Shown here: positions 5,239 to 12,078 of the stretch, one piece after another | Numbering within the stretch: the first letter of the stretch is position 1 | How the letters are laid out: the number at the start of each line of letters is the position of its first letter | Source: JBFMHD01 sp040752395 [NCBI: Candidatus Hydrogenedentota bacterium] | GTDB lineage: Bacteria > JBFMHD01 | Assembly (NCBI GenBank): GCA_040752395.1 | Contig: JBFMHD010000073.1 | Location: 1-12,078, forward strand | DNA length: 12,078 nt | Reading direction: 5' to 3' | Notes under the pieces: model-generated | What the model was told of the DNA's origin: nothing | Database searches by the model: none | The model's input: the letters and a program-made list of their open reading frames with translations, nothing else | Made by a program: the position numbers and the translations under genes

Positions 5239-7864
5239 ATTTCTTGAATTAAAAGATTTTTTTAAAAATGAAAAAGAAAGATTAATAGATTTAAATAAAA
5301 AAAATTTATTATATGGGAAAAGTTTTTCAACTCAATTAAGTGAGACCTACGATCTCTTTATCCATAAGATAGCTGAGAATTTTTATGCTGAAATAAAAAA
5401 TGATATTTGCATAGTAGCAACCGGGAGTTACGGCAGAAAAGAATTAAACCCTTATTCTGATATTGATTTAATAATTATATTAAATAGAGAGTTTAAAAAT
5501 ACAGAAACTTTAAACCAGTTTTTATATACTCTCTGGGATGCGGGTCTTAAGATGGGGTACAGTACAAGAACCGTTGATGAATGTATTAATTATGCTAAAA
5601 ATGATATTATTATAAGAACATCGCTTCTTGAAATAAGATATGTGTGGGGAGATGAAAATTTATATAAAGAGCTCGATAAAATTATGGTAGAAGAGTTCAC
5701 AGGTAAAAATTATGAGGATTATCTGATAAACAAAATTGATGAGTTATATAAAACTCACAGCTCATATACCAAGAACCCGTTACCAGTCGAACCGGATATA
5801 AAAAAATCTCCAGGTGGATTAAGAGATATTCATAATCTTTTATGGATAGGAAGATTAATCTATGGTGCCAGAGAATTAAAAAACATACTTGATATAGATT
5901 TTTTTACTGATGAAGAGAGGTTATTAATTAACGAATCTTATGAGATATTTATTGAGATAAGAAATAGACTACATAGATTATACCAGAAGAAAAAAGATAT
6001 AATCCAGATAGAGATCCAGGATAAGATTGGTCTTCTTTTTGGATTTACGCCAAAAGAGACTGAGCACATCGCTGGTAACGACATAACTACTGGTGAGATA
6101 TGGATGCAGGATTTGTTAAAACGTATGCTTACAATCGCACAATTAGTCAGAGCATTCTTTGAGTGGCACCATCCAGGGATAGAAGCCAAAAGACAAAAGG
6201 CACGTGAGACGGGTCAAAGCTCAGAAGTTATAGGAGGATTTATAAAGATAGATGATACCGTATATTTTGAAGACAGGGATATTTTTAACAGGGAGATTAA
6301 AGACATTAAGAGTGTTCTTGAGCTTCTATTATGCTGTCAGGTTGAGAACCTGACATTATCTGAGACGGTTTTATTATGGATGAAACGAGGGTTTAAAAGA
6401 ATAGGTCATCTTGATAGAAAACAGAAGATGGAGTTTTTTAAATATTTTGTAAATACTATGAAAATAAGATGTAATTTATCAAATACTATTACAGGTTTTT
6501 TAAGGAGCGGATTTTTAAGTCTTTTATTTCCTGATTTCGATAAATTTGAATGTTTCTATAGAAGAGATGCCTATCATCATTATACCGTTGATATACATAC
6601 CTTAGGGATGTTTTCTCATCTTGATGAAATAATAAAGGGCCAGGGATACATCCGGAAAATTTACAACAGCATAGAGAATGTAGATATTTTGCACATTGGA
6701 ATACTTTTTCATGACCTGGGAAAAATTTATGGTCATAATCATTCGCAAACCGGTGCAACAGCTACAGCTGAATTTTTAACAAATATGGGTTATGACGAAA
6801 AAAATAAAAAAGTTGTGCAGGAATTAATTAAGAAACATTTATTAATGAACCATCTTGCAATAAGAAGAGACACGGATGATGACGATGTTCTCGAATTTTT
6901 TAAAAGCAATATTTTAGATAGTGAATTTTTGGATTATCTATATATTTTAACCAATCTTGATTTAATGAGCGTAGCACCAGGGGTATGGACTGAATGGAAA
7001 TGCGCATTGATAAATAATCTTTATTTCAGAACGAAAAATAAATTAGAGGGTGGCGAAGATGAATACAGAGATGTAGTAAAATCAAAATGCGATAAGATAA
7101 AAGCAGTCTCAAATATTAATCCGGAAATAATTGAAAAACATATTCTCGGATTGGGAAAAAACTATGTTTATAAATATAATGAAGCCCAGATAATTCACCA
7201 TCTTGAACTCATTGAAAAGCTTAAAATAAAAATGAACAATGCAAATTATGAACTGGATTATATTGTAAATAATGATTTATCATTTACTGAGATGTCTATC
7301 TCTACAAAAACAAGAAGAGGTTTATTTGCTACGCTTTCTGGTGTCTTTGCTTATCTGAATATAAACATTTTATCAGCAGATATAATGACGCGAGATGACG
7401 GAATAGCGCTTGATATCTTTCAGGTAACAAATACAGTTGGTGAACCTGTTACAGATGAGAGAAAGTGGAGTAGTTTTAATAAGATTATCGCCGATGTGCT
7501 CCAGGGAAAATCAGATATCAAAAATATGATTTATAATAAAAAGAAAGAGAAGAGCACAGCAAATGTTCCTGTGCACATAAGATTCGATAATCAGATCAGT
7601 GATAGATATACTGTGATGGAGGTAGAAACTGAAGACAGGATCGGTCTTTTGTTTGATATAGGCAGAGTTTTATACTCACTCGGGATAAGCATAGAGTTCG
7701 CAAGGATTACAACGGAAAAGTTTTTTGTATTAGATATCTTTAATATCGTGGATGATGTTTCAGGAGAAAAAATAGAAGATGATAACAGACTGATATTAAT
7801 AAAAGAGAAAATAACAGAGGTTCTGAAATCCCACACATCTCTGTATACCTGTGAGAAATTTTGA
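5231..7864 (+). CDS. glnD: GlnD-type bifunctional PII uridylyltransferase/uridylyl-removing enzyme
   Basis: A cytoplasmic nitrogen sensor that, in known members, adds UMP to PII (GlnB/GlnK) when glutamine is low and removes it when glutamine is high. The 877 residues equal the usual full length. Order of parts: nucleotidyltransferase signature GSYGRKELNPYSDIDL (65-80, metal ligands D77 and D79) with D189 and SPGGLRDIH (193-201); an HD hydrolase domain (about 446-560, H456, H494-D495, H502/H504, H536); and two ACT domains (about 684-755 and 792-868) expected to bind glutamine. All catalytic elements look intact. It overlaps the preceding GGDEF gene by 8 nt and is followed 29 nt later by the DUF115 pair. 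No glnB, amtB or glnA is nearby, so the partner protein must be encoded elsewhere or the target may differ. Confidence 0.93.
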   Translation: MNEFLELKDFFKNEKERLIDLNKKNLLYGKSFSTQLSETYDLFIHKIAENFYAEIKNDICIVATGSYGRKELNPYSDIDLIIILNREFKNTETLNQFLYTLWDAGLKMGYSTRTVDECINYAKNDIIIRTSLLEIRYVWGDENLYKELDKIMVEEFTGKNYEDYLINKIDELYKTHSSYTKNPLPVEPDIKKSPGGLRDIHNLLWIGRLIYGARELKNILDIDFFTDEERLLINESYEIFIEIRNRLHRLYQKKKDIIQIEIQDKIGLLFGFTPKETEHIAGNDITTGEIWMQDLLKRMLTIAQLVRAFFEWHHPGIEAKRQKARETGQSSEVIGGFIKIDDTVYFEDRDIFNREIKDIKSVLELLLCCQVENLTLSETVLLWMKRGFKRIGHLDRKQKMEFFKYFVNTMKIRCNLSNTITGFLRSGFLSLLFPDFDKFECFYRRDAYHHYTVDIHTLGMFSHLDEIIKGQGYIRKIYNSIENVDILHIGILFHDLGKIYGHNHSQTGATATAEFLTNMGYDEKNKKVVQELIKKHLLMNHLAIRRDTDDDDVLEFFKSNILDSEFLDYLYILTNLDLMSVAPGVWTEWKCALINNLYFRTKNKLEGGEDEYRDVVKSKCDKIKAVSNINPEIIEKHILGLGKNYVYKYNEAQIIHHLELIEKLKIKMNNANYELDYIVNNDLSFTEMSISTKTRRGLFATLSGVFAYLNINILSADIMTRDDGIALDIFQVTNTVGEPVTDERKWSSFNKIIADVLQGKSDIKNMIYNKKKEKSTANVPVHIRFDNQISDRYTVMEVETEDRIGLLFDIGRVLYSLGISIEFARITTEKFFVLDIFNIVDDVSGEKIEDDNRLILIKEKITEVLKSHTSLYTCEKF

Positions 7865-7893
7865 TTTTTGAATTTTTATAGGGTGGTTAGATT

Positions 7894-9663
7894 TTGTTTA
7901 AAAGTAATTTTGCTATTCTTCAAAAAAGATATCCAGCACTCCTGCCGTTGATACAGAAGATTAAACCGATGAATATTTACCTCCAGAAATCAAGATCAAA
8001 TGATGATGTATTGTGTTTCCGGAAGTCAGGGGAAGAGGTGTATTTATTTTCTTTATATAATCCAAGAAAAGAAGCTGAGCGTATTTTTAATTCTTTCATT
8101 GATAGTAAGAAAGAAGTAGCATTGATATATGGTACGGGACTCGAATACTTAATTGAGCAATTTTTGGATAGAGATATACAATTTTGCGTTATCGAAGATG
8201 ACCCGGCTTTACTCTGGTTTTTATTTAACAGGATAGACTTAAATGATGAGCGATGGAGAAGGGTTGAATTTATTTTTGATTTGCCAGGTTTTTATTTTGA
8301 AGAAGAACTGCGAAAATGGTTTCAGAAAAACAGGGCCCGCTCTTATGAAATAATTTTTTCTTTAGGATTGTCTGAATTAAAAAAAAACAGGATTGAAAAA
8401 CTCGCAAAAAGGATAGCTGAACTCGCTACTGAAGCGTATCAGAATATCGCCTGCACACTACATTTTAATATACACTGGTTAATGAACATACTCTCCAATC
8501 TTAAAAGAATAAAAGAAAATCTATGGGTGGATGATCTGCGATTTGAAAAACGGCATAACCCTGTGGTGGTTATAGGCGCAGGTAGTTCTGTAAGAAGCTA
8601 TTTAGAGATATTAAATACGTTTCAGGATAGAATCTGGATTGTTGCAGTAGATACTATCCTCCCAACCCTTGTTGATTGCGATATCAAACCTGATATAGTA
8701 GTTAGCATTGATGCAGGTCTTGAAAATGTTAAAGACTTTAAAATACTTAAAAATAAAAATACTGGTTTTATTCTCGCAGCTGATGCTGTTATACATCCAG
8801 ATACTTTTAACTATCATAAAGGTCAGACCGTTTTTGCTATAACGCCATTTGTTGGAATGGATGGCGATGTATCGCCTGTTATAAAATTTTTTAGTGATAA
8901 ATTGACCAGGAGGCCGTTTTACTGGTTAAGCGGCGGGTCTGTATTACATAACGCAATCTATTTAGCATTATATCTATTTACCGGTGATATCTTTCTTTTA
9001 GGAGCTGATTTCAGCTATAGATATGTAAAACATTCTGTAGGAACCGTTAGTTTTAATAATTATATTAATCAGCTGGCTAAATTTAAAGGGGTTGATTTTA
9101 AATCTAATAAGAAAGAGGAAATAATATTGAAGAACATAAAAGGTGAAGATGTTTTTTCTGATAGAGTATTAATTTTATATAAACGCTTCTTAGAAGAAAA
9201 CTTTGATTTTAAAAGCAGCCGCGTATATAATCTATCAGAGGAAGGTTTAGCTATAAAGAATGTTGACAACATTAAAAAAGAGAGGTTTTTTAACATATTA
9301 AAGGCTGTTGCAAGAAAAGATAAGATATATGTAACAAGACATAGAGAAAGAATCAGGTTTGATTTTTCTAAAGAAAGAGAAAAGATTGAAAAGATTGAGA
9401 TTGGCGCAACTAATATTCAAATTGAAATTTTAAATTCATTAAAGGATGTTAAATTTAATACCAAATTTATTCAGGATTTCGAGAAACTTGAAAAAGAAGA
9501 TTATTTTGGTTTAGTAAAGGAATTAACAGGTGGGGTATTTATAGTTTGTGAGAAATACAACCGAGGCACAAGATACGGCGAACTCCAGTATTATTTTACA
9601 CTCTCAAAAGCTATTTCTGAAGCGGCAAAATTTTTATTACAGGGTCTGGCATCCGTAGGTTAA
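7894..9663 (+). CDS. DUF115/MptE-like protein, divergent member of a tandem pair
   Basis: A 589-residue protein of the 6-hydroxymethylpterin pyrophosphokinase MptE-like (DUF115) superfamily. In bacteria this fold is best known from motility accessory factors (Maf), which transfer nonulosonic acids to flagellin. An N-terminal region (35-130) is followed by the core: VVVIGAGSSVRSY (224-236), DIKPDIVVSIDAG (263-275), SGGSVLHNAIYLAL (346-359), LLGADFSY (368-375), H380 and VYNLSEEG (444-451). The usual GAGPS nucleotide-loop motif reads GAGSS here. The TTG start at 7894 was chosen because an in-frame stop lies 6 nt upstream, GGGTGG (7881-7886) is a fitting SD, and the first 25 residues (LQKRYPALLPLI) resemble the N-terminus of the next gene. 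An internal ATG at 7969 is the alternative. Glycosyl transfer is inferred from family only. Confidence 0.82.
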   Translation: MFKSNFAILQKRYPALLPLIQKIKPMNIYLQKSRSNDDVLCFRKSGEEVYLFSLYNPRKEAERIFNSFIDSKKEVALIYGTGLEYLIEQFLDRDIQFCVIEDDPALLWFLFNRIDLNDERWRRVEFIFDLPGFYFEEELRKWFQKNRARSYEIIFSLGLSELKKNRIEKLAKRIAELATEAYQNIACTLHFNIHWLMNILSNLKRIKENLWVDDLRFEKRHNPVVVIGAGSSVRSYLEILNTFQDRIWIVAVDTILPTLVDCDIKPDIVVSIDAGLENVKDFKILKNKNTGFILAADAVIHPDTFNYHKGQTVFAITPFVGMDGDVSPVIKFFSDKLTRRPFYWLSGGSVLHNAIYLALYLFTGDIFLLGADFSYRYVKHSVGTVSFNNYINQLAKFKGVDFKSNKKEEIILKNIKGEDVFSDRVLILYKRFLEENFDFKSSRVYNLSEEGLAIKNVDNIKKERFFNILKAVARKDKIYVTRHRERIRFDFSKEREKIEKIEIGATNIQIEILNSLKDVKFNTKFIQDFEKLEKEDYFGLVKELTGGVFIVCEKYNRGTRYGELQYYFTLSKAISEAAKFLLQGLASVG

Positions 9664-9668
9664 AGATA

Positions 9669-11570
9669 ATGAATGAGAATGACATCTTTGAATATAATTT
9701 AAAAGAATTAGAGATTAGATTCCCTTATGTAAGAGAGAAACTTGATAAAATAAATGAAGAAGAAAGTAAAGAGCAAGATTTTGAAATAATCGGTGTTCCC
9801 GGAAATTTTCCAAATCTTATTCTCGCTACTAAAGACGGACAATCAATATTTTTCCATAATATAGAAAATCCGATAAAGGAAGCATCTGATATTATAAATA
9901 GTATTGACTTTAAGAAAAATATAGATGCTTTTTTTGTTATGGGGTTTGGAGCAGGATATCATATCGAAGTTCTTATGGATAAGCTTCATAAGGAAATACC
10001 GATAATTATTATTGAAAAAAGTATAAAGATTTTTAGAGAAACGTTAAAATTAAAAAGATATGATAAGATATGGAATAGAAACAGATTGTGGTTATCACTC
10101 GATGAATCAGCTTATGATTCTACTTTTTATGCACTTGCTAATTTTTATAATATAAGTCCACGCCCTGGTTTCCAGATCCTTTCAGTAAGAAATTTTAAAT
10201 ATTTTGTTCATAATTTATATTTTGCATTATTTAAAGATTATTACAATGAAGCAGTGCAGGAGATTAACAAAATAGCTGAGGCAGCTGGTGATAATGCTGA
10301 AACCTTCAGACAGTTTATTGATTTATGGGGTGACAATATTGTAGAAAATTGTAAGAGGTTTCTCTTTAATCCAGGCGTTGTTAAACTTAAAGACGTTTTC
10401 AAAGATATACCAGCGGTAATAGTTGGTGCAGGCCCGTCACTTGATAAAAATATCAGGGTTTTGAAAGAGTATAAAGATAAGGTTCTAATATTAAGTGTAG
10501 ATACAGCGTTAAAAACCTTCAAAACTAATGGGTTTGAACCGCATTTTGTTTTATCGGTTGACGGCCAGAAAATGAATTATAAACATTATGAAAATGTAGA
10601 GCTCGATAAAACATTTTTAGTATCTGATCCGGTCTCTTATCCTGAAATACTACGAAAATTTGAAAATAGAATGTTTACCTGCACCTGCGGACATCCTCTA
10701 AATTTTTATCTTGAAGAATTAACTGAAATAAAAGGATTTCTTTCAGGTAGCGGCTCTGTTGCTACAAACTGTATTACTTTAGCTTTGTATATGGGATGCG
10801 ATCCGATTATATTTATAGGACTTGACCTATCGTATTCAGGCTGGCAGACACATACAAGGGTCTCTGCTTATCAGGAGATGTATTTAGAGAGAATTGATAA
10901 ATTTAATTCAGTTGTTAATATGGTGATAGGGTTTAAAATCTCACAGCGTGAAACTACTGTTAAAGGTAATTATGAAGAGATAGTGCCTACCTCTAAAACA
11001 ATGAAGCGATGGATAGAATGGATTGAAAAAGCAATTAAAGAGGTAAAAGCCAGACACTTTGTTAATGCCACAGAAGGTGGCGCTTTTATTCAGGGAACAG
11101 AAATTATGACTCTTAGTGAGGCCGCTAAAAAATATCTTAAAGATATTAATATATCAATAATAGATGTTATAGAAAAGATTTATAAAGAAGAATCAAAAAG
11201 ACCTGATAGAAAGTTTCTAACTACTTTACAGGAAACTATAATGAAATTACAGGAGATAGTAAAACTTACAAGAAAAGCAAGAGAGATAATTAATAGAAAA
11301 GCATTGAACCCTAAAGAAAAAAGAGATAGAGAGATACAGATAAATAGAATTGCAAGACAGATAATAGGTAATAAATTGTTTATGAGACTTTCACAATGGG
11401 ATGTAGAACCATTGATAGCTGAATTAATGGAGAAACAGGATGGATTGCAGAGTGGCGGTTTTAATGAGGAAGCTTTTTTTAAAATATTCAAGGGCGTCAA
11501 AGAGGTAGCAGAGAAACTTATAACACGATTAAACCTTATCTATGAAAAAACTGAAAACCATATCTCTTAA
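9669..11570 (+). CDS. DUF115/MptE-like protein, Maf-type (motility accessory factor family)
   Basis: A 633-residue paralogue of the preceding protein. It keeps the standard loop VIVGAGPSLDKN (250-261), followed by LSVDTALKTF (275-284), the FEPHFVLSVDGQ segment (289-300), GSGSVATNCITLAL (360-373), FIGLDLSY (382-389) with H395, and NATEGGAFIQGT (466-477), all characteristic of Maf/DUF115 proteins. A mostly helical, charged C-terminal extension (about 485-633) is absent in this form from the neighbour. The family role in bacteria is transfer of pseudaminic- or legionaminic-type sugars to flagellin or other surface targets. No sugar biosynthesis or flagellar genes are in the window, so the donor and acceptor are unknown. 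Only 5 nt separate it from the upstream paralogue; its SD is weak (AGG at 9657-9659). Its 3' end overlaps the M23 peptidase gene by 29 nt. Confidence 0.88.
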   Translation: MNENDIFEYNLKELEIRFPYVREKLDKINEEESKEQDFEIIGVPGNFPNLILATKDGQSIFFHNIENPIKEASDIINSIDFKKNIDAFFVMGFGAGYHIEVLMDKLHKEIPIIIIEKSIKIFRETLKLKRYDKIWNRNRLWLSLDESAYDSTFYALANFYNISPRPGFQILSVRNFKYFVHNLYFALFKDYYNEAVQEINKIAEAAGDNAETFRQFIDLWGDNIVENCKRFLFNPGVVKLKDVFKDIPAVIVGAGPSLDKNIRVLKEYKDKVLILSVDTALKTFKTNGFEPHFVLSVDGQKMNYKHYENVELDKTFLVSDPVSYPEILRKFENRMFTCTCGHPLNFYLEELTEIKGFLSGSGSVATNCITLALYMGCDPIIFIGLDLSYSGWQTHTRVSAYQEMYLERIDKFNSVVNMVIGFKISQRETTVKGNYEEIVPTSKTMKRWIEWIEKAIKEVKARHFVNATEGGAFIQGTEIMTLSEAAKKYLKDINISIIDVIEKIYKEESKRPDRKFLTTLQETIMKLQEIVKLTRKAREIINRKALNPKEKRDREIQINRIARQIIGNKLFMRLSQWDVEPLIAELMEKQDGLQSGGFNEEAFFKIFKGVKEVAEKLITRLNLIYEKTENHIS

Positions 11571-12078
11571 ATTAAATCGAATTTCTTTCTTTTTTACTAC
11601 TTTTTTGCTCCTTGATTCTATATTTGCCTTTGATAGTGGTTTTTATATCGGTGATTTTAAATATATAACTGGTATGTATGGTGAATATAGAGAAAGTCAT
11701 TTACATATGGGACTTGATTTCAGTACAGATGGTGAAACAAAAAGAGCGATTTATTCTCCTTGTAATGGAAACATTGTAAGATTAAAATCGAGAAAAAAGG
11801 GTGATGGTAATGCTTTATATATTAAAGGTGACGATGGATATCTCTATATTTTTTTTCATCTTGAAAAATTTGGTAATGATAGTTTGAATAAATATCTCCG
11901 TGAAATTGGTGGAGAAGATATTGATTTATGGTTTAAAAATGCTATTAGAGTAAATGCTGGAGAGATTGTGGGATATAGTGGAGAGAGCGGATCAGGACTG
12001 CCTCATCTTCATTTTGAATTAAGAACAGATTTCGATACAACTGTTAACCCGCTACAATTAATCAAGATACAGGATAAA
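11542..12078 (+). CDS. Secreted M23-family (LytM-type) metallopeptidase, 3' end beyond window
   Basis: The first 179 residues of an open frame that runs off the right edge. Residues 1-29 form a signal peptide: lysine-rich start, hydrophobic FFFTTFLLL core, likely cut after IFA. The rest is an M23 peptidoglycan endopeptidase fold. Zinc ligands are H55 and D59 (HMGLD), with H157 in PHLHFEL (154-160); H106 in FFHLEKF and H155 are the expected catalytic histidines. Known relatives cleave peptide cross-links in the periplasm. The ATG at 11542 is the only candidate, because an in-frame stop lies at 11530-11532 and no other early start precedes the signal peptide. It begins inside the preceding DUF115 gene (29-nt overlap) without an obvious SD, suggesting translational coupling. 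Whether it acts in cell division, flagellar assembly or wall turnover cannot be told. Confidence 0.9.
   Translation, partial: MKKLKTISLKLNRISFFFTTFLLLDSIFAFDSGFYIGDFKYITGMYGEYRESHLHMGLDFSTDGETKRAIYSPCNGNIVRLKSRKKGDGNALYIKGDDGYLYIFFHLEKFGNDSLNKYLREIGGEDIDLWFKNAIRVNAGEIVGYSGESGSGLPHLHFELRTDFDTTVNPLQLIKIQDK

Overview
This is an AT-rich bacterial window with long genes that are nearly all on the + strand, heavy AGA/AGG and ATA codon use, Shine-Dalgarno (SD) sites of the GGAG type, and TTG/ATG starts. No gene fixes the phylum. A full-length GlnD, tandem MptE-like (DUF115, motility accessory factor type) proteins, GAF-GGDEF proteins and a secreted M23 peptidase suggest a free-living, probably didermic and possibly motile bacterium. 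The text-like heptameric repeats between genes recall uncultured candidate-phylum or spirochaete-like genomes, but that placement is a low-confidence inference.

Layout. Positions 1-98 hold the 3' end of an unidentified + strand gene. Positions 99-440 are non-coding and packed with composite repeats. A good sigma-70-like promoter (437-464) then precedes tyrS (489-1721), followed by a small class I SAM-dependent methyltransferase (1800-2480). A second repeat patch, inverted relative to the first, lies at 2511-2630. A compact array of six genes then runs to the window edge: two paralogous GAF-GGDEF proteins joined by an ATGA overlap (2636-4045, 4042-5238), a GlnD-type nucleotidyltransferase with HD and two ACT domains overlapping by 8 nt (5231-7864), two tandem DUF115/MptE-like proteins (7894-9663, 9669-11570), and a signal-peptide-bearing M23 peptidase starting inside the last codons of the second DUF115 gene (11542 to the edge, truncated).

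How the genes may work together. The tight spacing suggests co-transcription from about 2636 onward. The set combines c-di-GMP signalling, nitrogen-status signalling (GlnD senses glutamine through ACT domains and modifies PII) and a surface or flagellar glycosylation/cell-wall set (DUF115 pair plus M23). A shared link between metabolic state and envelope or motility output is a reasonable inference but is not shown by sequence. The two GGDEF proteins differ in key residues: the first lacks the RxxD inhibitory site and has Lys in place of the guanine-contacting Asn, while the second keeps both. This suggests a divided-labour pair.

The most unusual structure is in the non-coding DNA. A conserved two-part repeat (modules X and Y) occurs on both sides of tyrS-methyltransferase in opposite orientation. 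The slot between modules is filled by different GC-rich or purine-rich cassettes, most of them phased at 7 nt. Module X contains a conserved GAGCGC/GCGCTC hairpin, and the edge of module Y supplies the ribosome-binding site of the first GGDEF gene.
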